Shown: positions 47,900 through 56,621, counted from the first letter of the stretch. The stretch is 64,000 nucleotides of DNA from Methylobacterium sp. CB376 (GCF_029714205.1 NZ_CP121648.1:620001-684000); one strand, 5' to 3'. The notes: generated by a model not told the origin, from the sequence alone. Numbers and translations: made by a program.

Positions 47900-49777
47900 T
47901 CAGAGGAACCCGGTCGAGAACCAGGGCACGAAGGTGAGCACGAGCAGGCCGAGGAACAGGGCCCCGAGATAGATCCAGATCCGGCGCATCCCGGATTCCG
48001 GCGAGACCTGCCCGATGATGCAGGCCGCGTAGTAGCAGAGGCCGAAGGGCGGCGCGAACAGCCCCAGGCCCATGGCGAGGATGACCACCATGGCGTAGTG
48101 CACCTCGTGGATCCCGAACTGGTGCGCGATCGGGAAGAGGAGCGGCCCGAACAGCACGATGGCCGGGATGCCCTCCAGCAGGCTTCCGAGCACCATGAAG
48201 GCCACGACCGAGATCAGCAGGAAGCCGACCTGCCCGCCGGGGACCGCGGCCATCGCCCGGGCGAGGTCGTGCGAGAAGCCCGATTGCGTGAGCGCCCAGG
48301 CCATCGCGCTCGCCGCCCCGACGATGAACAGGATCGCGCCCGAGAGCGAGGCCGTGCGGGCCAGCATCGGCAGCACCGCCCGCCAGCGCAGGCCGCCCCG
48401 GTAGACGAGGAGGCCGAGCACCAGCGAGTAGGCGATGCCGATGGTCGAGACCTCGGTGGCCGTCGCGATCCCCTCCACCACGGCGGTGCGGATCAGGAAC
48501 GGCAGCAGGAGGGCCGGCAGCGCCGCCAGCAGGGTGCGGCCCACCACCGAGGCGGGCGCGCGCGCCACCCGGACCGCGTCCTCCTCCCGGCCCGCCCGGT
48601 AGCGGGCGACGGCCGCCAGCACGAGGGCGAGGACCAGGGCGGGCAGGATGCCGGCCGTGAACAGGGCGGCGATCGACACGCCGGTGACCGAGGCGATGGC
48701 GATGAGCACGATCGAGGGCGGGATCGTCTCGCTCATCGCGCCGGAGGCCGCGAGCAGCGAGAGCAGCTCGCCGTCCTTCATGCCGCGCCGGCGCATCTCG
48801 GGAAACAGCACCGGGGCGACCGCCGCCATGTCGGCCGTCTTCGAGCCGGAGATGCCGGAGACGAGCAGCATCGCGCCGAGGAGCACGTAGGACATGCCCG
48901 CCCGCACGTGGCCGAGCAGCGAGGCCAGGAAGGCCACCATCACCCGCGCCATCCCGGTCGCCTCGACGAGCTGCCCGAGCAGCACGAAGAGCGGGATGGC
49001 GAGCAGGATCAGGCCGCTCATGCCCTCGTCCATCCGCCCGACCACGATGGTGAGCGGCGTCGAGGTGACGGTCAGCAGGTAGGCCGAGGTCGCGAGCGCG
49101 AACGAGAACGCGATCGGCACGCCCGCCAGGATGCCGAGGCCGAGGAGCCCGATGAAGAACACCACGAGGGCCCAGTTGCCGAGATCCGTCAGGAGCGGGG
49201 CGCCGAGGGCGAGGAGCCCGGCCAGCCCCGCGAGGACGAGCCCGACCCCGAGGAGGTCGGCGATCCCGTGGCGGGCGAGGCGCAGCGAGCAGCCGAGCAG
49301 CGCGGCCACGAAGCCGACCGGCACCGCGAGCGCCCGCACCGTCCCGGGCCAGCCGAGGGCCGGCGTCTCCACGAAGGACTGGTCCTCCGTGTAGTCGGAG
49401 GCGGCGCGGAGCAGGAGGACCAGGAAGACGAAGACCGTCCCGACCGCCAGCGCCTCGCACCAGGCCTGCGCCCGCGGCGGGAGCTTGCCGACCACGAAGG
49501 TGAGCCGCATGTGCTCGCCGCGCTGGATCGCCACGACGCTGCCCAGCATGGCGAGCCAGAGGAACAGGATCGAGGCGAGTTCGTCGCTCCAGATGATCGG
49601 GTGCCCGAGCGCCCGCGCGACGATGCCGGCGAACAGGATCGCCACCTCGGCGGCCACCAGGAGGGCGGCCGGTCCCTCGACGGCCGCGCGCAGGACGCGG
49701 TCGGCGAGGGAGAGCCAGTCGGAATGGGGGACGGGGAGCGCGTCGGCGCGGCCCGGCATGTCGGCCGCCGCGCTCAT
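47900..49777 (-). CDS. dctQM: TRAP transporter, fused DctQ-DctM membrane subunit
   Basis: 625 residues. The N-terminal part (about 30-170) is DctQ: WSDELASILFLWLAMLGSVV and RGEHMRLTFVV. The remainder (about 195-620) is the 12-helix DctM: GLILLAIPLFVLLGQLVEAT, VSGISGSKTADMAAVAPVLF, MSETIPPSIVLIAIASVTGV, GLGLFAPPFGLCYYAACIIG. It imports an organic acid by Na+ or proton gradient with the binding protein whose stop codon overlaps its ATG (ATGA, 49774-49777). Confidence 0.92.
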   Translation of the reverse strand: MSAAADMPGRADALPVPHSDWLSLADRVLRAAVEGPAALLVAAEVAILFAGIVARALGHPIIWSDELASILFLWLAMLGSVVAIQRGEHMRLTFVVGKLPPRAQAWCEALAVGTVFVFLVLLLRAASDYTEDQSFVETPALGWPGTVRALAVPVGFVAALLGCSLRLARHGIADLLGVGLVLAGLAGLLALGAPLLTDLGNWALVVFFIGLLGLGILAGVPIAFSFALATSAYLLTVTSTPLTIVVGRMDEGMSGLILLAIPLFVLLGQLVEATGMARVMVAFLASLLGHVRAGMSYVLLGAMLLVSGISGSKTADMAAVAPVLFPEMRRRGMKDGELLSLLAASGAMSETIPPSIVLIAIASVTGVSIAALFTAGILPALVLALVLAAVARYRAGREEDAVRVARAPASVVGRTLLAALPALLLPFLIRTAVVEGIATATEVSTIGIAYSLVLGLLVYRGGLRWRAVLPMLARTASLSGAILFIVGAASAMAWALTQSGFSHDLARAMAAVPGGQVGFLLISVVAFMVLGSLLEGIPAIVLFGPLLFPIAHQFGIHEVHYAMVVILAMGLGLFAPPFGLCYYAACIIGQVSPESGMRRIWIYLGALFLGLLVLTFVPWFSTGFL

Positions 49778-50808
49778 GCGAGCGCCCCCGTCACGGATTC
49801 GAGCGCCTTCCAGGCCTCGGGGCCGAACTTCTCCTTCCAGTCGCGGTAGAAGCCGGCCTGGGTGAGGCTGCGGCGGAACGCGTCCTTGTCGGCGGCCTCG
49901 AAGACCAGGCCCTTGGCGACGAGCTGGGTCTTGAGCGTGCCGTTCAGCCGCGCCACGTCCTCGCGCTGCTCCTGCGCGGCCCGGTCGAGCTCGCGCCGCA
50001 CGATCTCCTGCAGCGGCTCCGGCAGCCGGCCGAAGGCCCGCCGGTTCGCCACGATCCAGAACGGGTCCCAGATGTGGTTGGTCTCGGAGACGTATTTCTG
50101 GACCTCGTAGAGCTTGCCGGCGTCGATCGCCACCAGCCCGTTCTCCTGACCGTCGACGAGCCGGGTCTGCAGCGCGGTGTAGAGCTCGTTGAAGTTGATC
50201 GAGGTCGGGCTCGCCCCGAGCGCCGAGAACAGCGAGGTGAAGATCGGCGAGACCGGCACGCGGATGCGGTAGCCCTTGAGGTCGTCGGGCGTCCTGATCG
50301 GCTTCGAGGCCGAGGTGATCTGCCGGAAGCTGTTGTCCGCGGCCTTGGCGGCGACGAGGAGACCGGCCTTCTCGATCTGGGTGCGGACGTACTGGCCGAT
50401 CGGACCGTCCGCCCCGCGCCACGCCTGGTCGTAATCCGCGAAGGCGAAGCCCACGTTGGTGATCGCCGCCCCCGCCGCGACGGTCGAGATCACCGAGCCG
50501 GCGATGTTGAGGAACTCGATCCCGCCCGAGCGCACCTGCGTGATCAGGTCGGTGTCGGAGCCGAGCTGGCTCGCGGGGAAGAACTTCAGTTCCAGGCGCC
50601 CGCCGGAGGCCTCGCGGATCCGCTGCGTCGCCTGGTCGAGGCGGGCGTTGATCGGCTGGGTGAGGGATTGGCCGGTCGCGAGCTTGTAGGTGAACTCGGC
50701 CGCGCGCGCCGGCCGGGTGCGGATCGCGACCAGCGGGACGGCGGCGGCCGCGGTCAGCAGGCTGCGGCGCGAGAGGCCGCCCTTCGGCTTGGAATCCGTC
50801 TCGGTCAT
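49774..50808 (-). CDS. dctP: TRAP transporter DctP-type solute-binding protein
   Basis: 344 residues. Signal region SRRSLLTAAAAVPLVAIR is Tat-like (SRRSLL). Mature motifs: FTYKLATGQSLTQPINARLD, LKFFPASQLGSDTDLITQVR, PDDLKGYRIRVPVSPIFTSL and DGQENGLVAIDAGKLYEVQK. First gene of the dctP-dctQM operon, ATG at 50808 with GGAGGAA. Divergent from lysR, so probably controlled by it through the sites at 51008-51050. Confidence 0.9.
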   Translation of the reverse strand: MTETDSKPKGGLSRRSLLTAAAAVPLVAIRTRPARAAEFTYKLATGQSLTQPINARLDQATQRIREASGGRLELKFFPASQLGSDTDLITQVRSGGIEFLNIAGSVISTVAAGAAITNVGFAFADYDQAWRGADGPIGQYVRTQIEKAGLLVAAKAADNSFRQITSASKPIRTPDDLKGYRIRVPVSPIFTSLFSALGASPTSINFNELYTALQTRLVDGQENGLVAIDAGKLYEVQKYVSETNHIWDPFWIVANRRAFGRLPEPLQEIVRRELDRAAQEQREDVARLNGTLKTQLVAKGLVFEAADKDAFRRSLTQAGFYRDWKEKFGPEAWKALESVTGALA

Positions 50809-51007
50809 GGTGTTTCCTCCAGCGCGCCGTCATCCGCTCGGTCGCGGTGCGGCATCGTTTCTGTCTGGGTTGCGCCGCGGGTCGGGCGGTGCGGGATCGG
50901 GGGGCGGGGCGCCCCGGGCGCGCGTCCCGCGCTCCTCCTCCCTGTCGCTCCTGTCGGCGCCCCGCTCCGGGGCGGCTCTTCTGGTGTCCTGCCCGACACT
51001 AGGAAGG

Positions 51008-51050
51008 GCGTTCATGTAGGACAATCCAGATTGTTTGCGCGTTCATGTAG
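51008..51050. promoter_or_regulatory. LysR-type regulatory region between dctP and lysR
   Basis: TGTAGGACAATCCAGATT (51015-51032) recurs as an exact inverted copy downstream of lysR at 51995-52012. It overlaps a 12-base direct repeat GCGTTCATGTAG (51008-51019 and 51039-51050), spaced by 31 bases, about three helical turns. This is good evidence for a regulator binding site. Confidence 0.65.
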
Positions 51051-51068
51051 CGCGGCTAAACTGTCGGC

Positions 51069-51971
51069 ATGCCGGTTCCGCTTCGCGCCATTACGGTCTT
51101 CCACGCGGTCGCCCGCTCCGGGAGCATCACCCGGGCGGCGGAGGAGCTCGGGGTGACGCCCTCCGCGGTGAGCCAGCAGATCCAGACCCTGGAGGTCGGC
51201 CTCGGCACGGCGCTGATCGGCAAGGCGGGCCGCAACGTCGTCCTGACCGAGGCGGGCGAGCGCTACTTCGAGATGATCGGCGGCGAGATCGACCGGATCA
51301 TGGAGGCGACGCAGCGCATCCAGGGATTCCGGTCGGTCACCACCCTCACGGTGCGGGCGACGCCGAGCCTCTCGACGAAGTGGCTGCTGCCGCGGCTCGC
51401 CCGCTTCCTCGACGCGCATCCCGACCTCGAACTGCGCCTCGACGGGACCAACGAGCCGACCGCCTTCCAGAAGGAGAGCGTGGACATCGAGATCCGCCAC
51501 GGCACCGGGGGCTGGCCCGGCCTCTACGCGGAGGGGCTGGTAGAGGAGTGCTTCCGGCCCGTCTGCGCGCCCGCCCTCGCCGCACCCGGCAGCCTCGCGC
51601 CCGGGGAGCTTCACCGGCACCGGCTCATCCACTCGGTGAAGTCGCAGATGCAGTGGGCGCACTGGTTCAAGCTCGCCGGCACCGCCCCGGCGGCGCGCTG
51701 GCGCCGGCTGCTCTTCGACCGCACCCACATGGCGATCGACGCCGCGGCGGGCGGGCTCGGCATCGCGCTCGAGAGCGACCTGATGCTGTGGGACGACCTG
51801 CGATCGGGGCGCCTCGCCTGCCCGGTGCGCGACCCGCCGCGCACCGCCCTGGTGACGCAGTGGGTCACCTGCCCGCCCGATCACCTGCGCCTGCGCAAGG
51901 TCCAGGCCTTCCTCGACTGGATCCGCCGGGAGCGGGACGAGTGGGCGCGGGCGCGGGCGGAGACTCTTTAG
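51069..51971 (+). CDS. LysR-family transcriptional regulator (GcvA-like)
   Basis: 300 residues. HTH at about 5-62: LRAITVFHAVARSGSITRAA and GVTPSAVSQQIQTLE. The effector domain begins near 90 with LTVRATPSLSTKWLLPRLAR, typical of the GcvA-like subgroup. It sits between the divergent dctP-dctQM operon and the co-directional dehydrogenase genes, with an identical 18-base site at each promoter region. It most likely controls both. Confidence 0.9.
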   Translation: MPVPLRAITVFHAVARSGSITRAAEELGVTPSAVSQQIQTLEVGLGTALIGKAGRNVVLTEAGERYFEMIGGEIDRIMEATQRIQGFRSVTTLTVRATPSLSTKWLLPRLARFLDAHPDLELRLDGTNEPTAFQKESVDIEIRHGTGGWPGLYAEGLVEECFRPVCAPALAAPGSLAPGELHRHRLIHSVKSQMQWAHWFKLAGTAPAARWRRLLFDRTHMAIDAAAGGLGIALESDLMLWDDLRSGRLACPVRDPPRTALVTQWVTCPPDHLRLRKVQAFLDWIRRERDEWARARAETL

Positions 51972-51994
51972 CCGGGCTTCACGGTGGGCTCGGA

Positions 51995-52012
51995 AATCTG
52001 GATTGTCCTACA
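51995..52012. promoter_or_regulatory. Second LysR site, upstream of the dehydrogenase operon
   Basis: AATCTGGATTGTCCTACA is the exact reverse complement of 51015-51032. It lies 243 bases before the SAF-domain dehydrogenase gene. The match is too long to be chance. Confidence 0.65.
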
Positions 52013-52025
52013 CGAAGCGCGCTTC

Positions 52026-52118
52026 TAAGCATCATTCGCCGAAGTGGTCACCGGTTCGGCGGCGAAAATGATGCAAGAACAAGAGCTAAGCAGAGTTGCC
52101 CCGCGCAACTCCGCTTAG
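52026..52118. repeat. Intergenic repeat, copy 2, ending in a 13-bp hairpin
   Basis: GCATCATTCGCCGAAGTGG and CACCGGTTCGGCGGCGAAAA resemble the element at 20023-20081. It ends with CTAAGCAGAGTTG (52086-52098) pairing with CAACTCCGCTTAG (52106-52118), one mismatch. It may terminate lysR transcription. Confidence 0.6.
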
Positions 52119-52254
52119 CGTCCGACCGTCACGACCTCGCCGCGCGGCCCCGAGACCCGCCGAGGTTGCAAGAGCGTGGACCGCCGCGCCGACGCCGTCC
52201 CGGCCCGCGGGGCGCCGCGGCGACCCGGCACCGGTCCCGCGGAGGAGGAAGCGC

Positions 52255-53613
52255 ATGAACCTGTCCACCCTGCTGCTCGCCCGCGCCTCGGCCGGCCGGC
52301 CGGTCCGCGTCGGCCTGATCGGCGCCGGCAAGTTCGGCTCGATGGTGCTGGCCCAGGCCCAGCGCATCGCCGGCCTGCACGTGGTCGGCGTCGCCGACCT
52401 CAATGTCGGCCGCGCCCGCGACTCCCTCGCCCGCGTCGGCTGGCCGGAGGAGCGCTACGCCGCCCCGACGCTCGGCGACGCGGTGCGCAGCGGCCGCACC
52501 TGCGTGCTCGACGACGCGGCGGCGCTCAGCGCCTGCGACGAGATCGAGTGCATCATCGAGGCGACCGGGCACCCGATCGCCGGCATCCGGCACGCGCTCC
52601 AGGCCATCGACGCGGGCAAGCACGTGGTCATGGTCAATGTCGAGGCGGACGTGCTCTGCGGGCCGCTGCTCGCCGAGCGGGCGCGCCGCAAGGGCGTCGT
52701 CTACAGCATGGCCTACGGCGACCAGCCCGCCATCATCTGCGAGCTGGTGGATTGGGCCCGCTCCTGCGGCTTCGAACTGACCTCGGCCGGCAAGGGCATG
52801 AATTTCGAGCCGCGCTACCGCTACTCCACGCCCGACACCGTCTGGGGCTTCTTCGGCTGGTCCGAGGAGGAGGTGCGCAAGGGCGACTTCAACCCCAAGA
52901 TGTACAACTCGTTCACGGACGGCACCAAGGCGGCGATCGAGATGGCGGCCGTCGCCAACGGGACCGGACTCGATTGCCCGGACGACGGCCTCGCCTTCCC
53001 GCCGACCGGCCTGCACGACCTCGCCCGGGTCTTCCGCCCGGTGGCGGATGGCGGGCGCCTGCCCCGCAGCGGCCTCGTCGACATCGCGGCGAGCCAGGAG
53101 CCGGACGGGCGCGAGGTGTTCAACAACATCCGGTACGGCGTCTTCGTCACCTTCAAGGCGACGAGCGAGTACACGCGGGCCTGCTTCCGCCAGTACGGCC
53201 TCCTGACCGACCCGTCCGGCTGGTACGGCTCGATGTGGCGGCCCTTCCACATGATCGGGCTGGAGACGAGCGTGAGCGTGCTCTCGGCGGTGCTCCGCCA
53301 GGAGCCGACCGGCTGCTCGAAGGAGTTCCGCGGGGACGCGGTGGCGACCGCCAAGCGCGACCTCAAGGCGGGCGAGATGCTCGACGGCGAGGGCGGCTAC
53401 GCCGTGTGGGCGAACGCCATCCCGGCCGCGAAGAGCCTCGCCCTCGGCGCCCTGCCGATCGGGCTCGCCCACAACGTCGCCCTCAAGCGCCCGGTCGGCA
53501 AGGACCAGGTGGTGCGCTTCGACGACGTCGAGCTCGTGAACGACCTCGACGTGGTGGCGCTGCGGCGGCAGATGGAGGACGCCGCCCGGCAGGCTCCCCC
53601 GAAGGCCGCCTGA
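52255..53613 (+). CDS. NAD(P)-dependent homoserine-dehydrogenase-like oxidoreductase with SAF domain
   Basis: 452 residues from the ATG at 52255, with GGAGGAGGAA upstream. N-terminal Rossmann fold: VRVGLIGAGKFGSMVLAQAQ, CIIEATGHPIAGIRHALQAI, VVMVNVEADVLCGPLLAERA. C-terminal SAF domain: ATAKRDLKAGEMLDGEGGYA. Proteins of this architecture are found in sugar-acid and hydroxyacid degradation loci; their substrates are mostly unknown. Here it is linked by a shared LysR site to a TRAP importer and followed by an ABM monooxygenase-like protein and a hydroxyisobutyrate-type dehydrogenase. Confidence 0.83.
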   Translation: MNLSTLLLARASAGRPVRVGLIGAGKFGSMVLAQAQRIAGLHVVGVADLNVGRARDSLARVGWPEERYAAPTLGDAVRSGRTCVLDDAAALSACDEIECIIEATGHPIAGIRHALQAIDAGKHVVMVNVEADVLCGPLLAERARRKGVVYSMAYGDQPAIICELVDWARSCGFELTSAGKGMNFEPRYRYSTPDTVWGFFGWSEEEVRKGDFNPKMYNSFTDGTKAAIEMAAVANGTGLDCPDDGLAFPPTGLHDLARVFRPVADGGRLPRSGLVDIAASQEPDGREVFNNIRYGVFVTFKATSEYTRACFRQYGLLTDPSGWYGSMWRPFHMIGLETSVSVLSAVLRQEPTGCSKEFRGDAVATAKRDLKAGEMLDGEGGYAVWANAIPAAKSLALGALPIGLAHNVALKRPVGKDQVVRFDDVELVNDLDVVALRRQMEDAARQAPPKAA

Positions 53614-53814
53614 GCCTCCCGCCTCGGGGCGGTCGCCCGCCCCTGCGACGGCGGCGCGGGGCAGGACCCTCCGGCCGGATCGCCCCGCGGTCCGGCGCGC
53701 GAGGGGGTCCCGCGCCCAGGCCGGCCCGGGCCGGGCCGGCCGGCGCCCCCGGCCTCGGCCGACCCCGTCCCACCCGTCCGCGCCGCAGAGGCGCCGGACC
53801 CGCGCGAGCTGCCG

Positions 53815-54147
53815 ATGACCGAGTCCCCTCCCCGCCCCTTCGTGGTGATCGCCGAGTTCAAGGTCAGGCCAGGCTGCCTGGACGCGTTCCTGGACCTCGC
53901 CCGCGAGGATGCCCGCGCCTCGGTCGCGCGCGAGCCCGGCTGCCGCAGCTTCGACGTCGCGGTCGGCGAGAGCGACCCGCAGACCGTGCTGTTCTACGAG
54001 GTCTACGACGACCGCGCCGCCTTCGCCGCGCATCTCGAGACCCCGCACCTCGCGCGGTTCCGGGCCGGGTTCCCGGCCCTCGTGGCGGAGGAGCGCCCGG
54101 TGCGGTTCCTCGCCCTGGCCTGCGCCGGCGCGCAGGTGTCCCGATGA
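53815..54147 (+). CDS. Antibiotic biosynthesis monooxygenase (ABM) domain protein
   Basis: 110 residues, a single dimeric ferredoxin-like ABM domain: FVVIAEFKVRPGCLDAFLDL, EPGCRSFDVAVGESDPQTVL, FYEVYDDRAAFAAHLETPHL. Such small proteins are quinol monooxygenases or sugar-acid isomerase-like accessory proteins. Its stop overlaps the next start (ATGA), so the two are translationally coupled. Confidence 0.82.
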   Translation: MTESPPRPFVVIAEFKVRPGCLDAFLDLAREDARASVAREPGCRSFDVAVGESDPQTVLFYEVYDDRAAFAAHLETPHLARFRAGFPALVAEERPVRFLALACAGAQVSR

Positions 54148-55037
54148 CGTCCGCCGCCACGATCGGCTTCCTCGGCACCGGCCTGATGGGCGCGCCCATG
54201 GCGCGCCGCCTCTGCGCGGCCGGCCACGCGGTGCGGGTCTGGAACCGCACCCCCGACAAGGCCGCCGCGCTCGTCGCGGAGGGCGCGCGGGTCGCGCAGG
54301 ATCCGCGGGACGCCGCGCGCGAGGCCGACGCGGTGATCTGCATGGTGAGTTCCGGCCCGGTCAGCGACGAGGTCCTGCTCGGGCCGGAGGGCGCGCTCGC
54401 GGCGATGCGGCCGGGCAGCGTGCTCGCCGTGATGAGCTCGATCCCGGTCGAGACGGCCCGCCGGCAGGCCGGGATCGCCGCCGCGGCCGGCCTCCTCTAC
54501 GTCGACGCCCCGGTCTCGGGCGGCGAGGCCGGCGCGGTCGCCGGGACGCTCGCCATCATGGCCGGCGGCAGCCCGGACGCCTTCGCCCGGATCCGCCCGA
54601 TCCTCGCCGCGATGGGGCGGCCGACCCATGTCGGGCCGGCCGGCAGCGGGCAATTGGCCAAGCTCGCCAACCAGGCGATCGTCGCCTCGACGATCGTGAC
54701 CGTGGCCGAGGCGATCACCTTCGTGGAGCGCGGCGGGGCCGATCCGGCCAAGGTGCGCGAGGCCCTGCTCGGGGGCTTCGCCGACTCGACCATCCTGAAG
54801 CAGCACGCGCTGCGGATGATCGAGCGGACCTTCGCGCCCGGAGGCCCGGCCAAGTACCAGCTCAAGGACACGGGCACGGCCCTCGCGCACGCCGCCTCCC
54901 TGGGCCTGGATCTGCCGGTGCTGTCGCTGGTGGACCGCCTGTTCGCGGGGCTCGTCGCGCACGGGGATGGCGATCTCGACCACAGCGCGGTGATCCGCGA
55001 GATCCGGCGCCGGAACGGCCTGTCGGATCAGGCCTGA
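54144..55037 (+). CDS. 3-hydroxyisobutyrate / tartronate-semialdehyde-type dehydrogenase
   Basis: 297 residues. Dinucleotide motif ATIGFLGTGLMGAPMARRL, then VWNRTPDKAAALV, substrate loop VDAPVSGGEAGAVAGTLAIM, and the catalytic Lys region GSGQLAKLANQAIVASTIVT. It oxidises or reduces a beta-hydroxyacid with NAD(P). It completes an import-plus-oxidation module with the TRAP transporter and SAF-domain dehydrogenase. Confidence 0.88.
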   Translation: MTSAATIGFLGTGLMGAPMARRLCAAGHAVRVWNRTPDKAAALVAEGARVAQDPRDAAREADAVICMVSSGPVSDEVLLGPEGALAAMRPGSVLAVMSSIPVETARRQAGIAAAAGLLYVDAPVSGGEAGAVAGTLAIMAGGSPDAFARIRPILAAMGRPTHVGPAGSGQLAKLANQAIVASTIVTVAEAITFVERGGADPAKVREALLGGFADSTILKQHALRMIERTFAPGGPAKYQLKDTGTALAHAASLGLDLPVLSLVDRLFAGLVAHGDGDLDHSAVIREIRRRNGLSDQA

Positions 55038-55214
55038 TCAGAGCCGCGCTCCGGCCGCGGCATCCCGCCGATCCCGGCGACGGGGCCGTCTCGGACGCGG
55101 TCCGGGCTGCACGGACCGGAGGACGGCCCGCCGCGGCGGGACCGGGCGGGCCGGGATCGCGGCGCCCGCCGCGCGCCTCGGCCCGGGCGGACGCGCGCAG
55201 GAGGGCCGAACGGC

Positions 55215-55381
55215 TCAGCGCCACCGCGGCGGCAGCGGCTGGGGTGGGGATTGAGCCCGCCCGAGGCGGCGTCGAGATCCGCGTCGGACAGAACCGCCTT
55301 CGGGTCGAGCTTCGTCTTGAGCTGCGTGTTGGGCTGCGGCTCAGTCCGCGCCTTGGTCCGCGGCTTCGAGGTCTTGCGCAT
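55215..55381 (-). pseudogene. Double-glycine-leader peptide gene, frameshifted in the core (LNPQPLPP type)
   Basis: From the ATG at 55381 (GGGAGACG upstream) the frame gives a basic leader ending KLDPKAVLSDADLDAASGG, a typical GG processing motif. The core then reads LNPHPSRCRRGG and runs on for 70 noise residues to 55028. The DNA contains a tandem CCCCA CCCCA (minus strand; 55240-55249). Removing one unit gives LNPQPLPPRWR and a TGA at 55215-55217, i.e. a 53-residue precursor. LNPQPLPP is a motif I recall from bacterial small proteins. So this is a peptide gene broken by a 5-base duplication, or a sequencing error there. Confidence 0.6.
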
Positions 55382-55628
55382 CGTCGTCTCCCGTCGATCA
55401 GGGCGCTTGGCCGAGCGTGACGGTGCCGGAACCGGCCGAGCGCGGCCGTGCCGCGCCGCGCACCGGACGGGACGACGGCCGCCGTTGACGCAGGCGGGGA
55501 ACAAGAAAGCGCGCGCGGCTTTGCTCGCGACCGATGGAATCCCGGCCCCTCGACCTCGCGGTCATCGCCACCGCGCTCGTCGGCGCCCCCGCCCTCGGCC
55601 CCTTCCCTCGCTGAGCGGAGACCAGCTC

Positions 55629-56000
55629 ATGGCCTTCAGGAACGACGTCCCTCCCCACCTCTCCGCGCAGCGCGGCGACGATCCGGCGCCGGTCGATGAG
55701 GCGCGCCCCAATCCGGCGATGCTCAAGGGCGACATCGACGCCGGCCGCGCGGGCGACAAGGTCGAGGTGTTCGATCCCGGAATGGCGATGCTGGGCACCT
55801 GCGAGGAGGCCGGCGGAAACGCGCTGTCGCCCGTCGACATCGCCCGGGCGCGCCGGGCGGAGACCCGGGAGCGCTGGCGGTGGTCCGGGCGCAAGCCCGG
55901 CTACGCCCATCGACGCTCCCCCGTGACCATCGCGTATTTCGGCGGCTTCATCGCGGCGGCCGGGACCGGCATGGCCGGGCTCATCTGGTACCTGAGCTGA
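55629..56000 (+). CDS. Small hypothetical protein with C-terminal membrane anchor
   Basis: 123 residues from the ATG at 55629, with GGAGA 7 bases upstream. The N-terminal 95 residues are polar (ARPNPAMLKGDIDAGRAGDK, VFDPGMAMLGTCEEAGGNAL); the end is a single helix (VTIAYFGGFIAAAGTGMAGL). A tail-anchored or inner-membrane protein. No family recognised. Confidence 0.6.
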   Translation: MAFRNDVPPHLSAQRGDDPAPVDEARPNPAMLKGDIDAGRAGDKVEVFDPGMAMLGTCEEAGGNALSPVDIARARRAETRERWRWSGRKPGYAHRRSPVTIAYFGGFIAAAGTGMAGLIWYLS

Positions 56001-56396
56001 CCGCGAGGTCCGTCTCGGACGCTCCCGGTCCGAGGCGCCTCGGACGCGGGTCGGATGGCGCTCCCGCCGCGTCGCGCGGATCCGAGCGTCGCTCGAAGCC
56101 TTGCCGCGGCATCCCCTGGCACCGGATCCCTTGGCACCGGATCCCTTGGCGCCGGATCCCTTGGCGCCGGATCCCTTGGCGCGGGACTTCTTGGCGCGGG
56201 ATCCCGCCGCGGCCCGATCGGGCCCCTGCTCCACCGCTCGCCCCGCGTCGACCGCGGTCCTGATGATGCGGCGCAGCAGACATTCTGTGCGGTACCTGAC
56301 AGTTTCGGCCCGATTCAGGTTGAACTTGCTTCGGGTTAATGTCTCGATGTAGCGTCGCTTCTACCTCTTACCCACCATCATCTTGGGGGGTTTTCG
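56001..56396. other. Gene-less stretch holding a 15-bp minisatellite
   Basis: Both strands have open frames here because of the repeat at 56113-56202. None has a believable start. Bases 56300-56396 become AT-richer and should hold the promoter of the next small gene. Confidence 0.5.
56113..56202. repeat. Six tandem 15-bp units
   Basis: Consensus CCCTTGGCGCCGGAT, six consecutive units with the last two diverged. Read on the minus strand it gives GSGAK repeats and on the plus strand LAPDP or GTGSL repeats; coding status is unresolved. Confidence 0.8.
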
Positions 56397-56621
56397 ATGT
56401 CGGCGCTCGACGCCTACAACGTCTTTCTCCGCAAAGAGACGCCGGCGCTGCGCTGCGCCGTGCGGCAGGACCGGCCGGTGCCCGATTTCGTGCGCGGAGA
56501 CGTTTGGGAATACGCTGGCACGGTCGATGCGGGGACCGCGCCGGCCGGGTTCAAGGTCGCGGCGGCGCGGCAGGCGACCTCCCATGTCGGCTACTACGTG
56601 TTCTTCGCCCTGACCGCCTGA
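56397..56621 (+). CDS. Small hypothetical protein
   Basis: 74 residues from the ATG at 56397 with a GGGGGG tract 9-14 bases upstream. MSALDAYNVFLRKETPALRC and later VGYYVFFALTA; a mixed, globular-looking composition with no signal peptide. AT-richer leader than the surroundings. No family recognised. Confidence 0.55.
   Translation: MSALDAYNVFLRKETPALRCAVRQDRPVPDFVRGDVWEYAGTVDAGTAPAGFKVAAARQATSHVGYYVFFALTA

Noticed and set aside
55398..56234. Minus-strand ORF with GSGAK repeats
   Set aside because: The repeats come from the 15-bp minisatellite. The rest is antisense to the better supported gene at 55629-56000.
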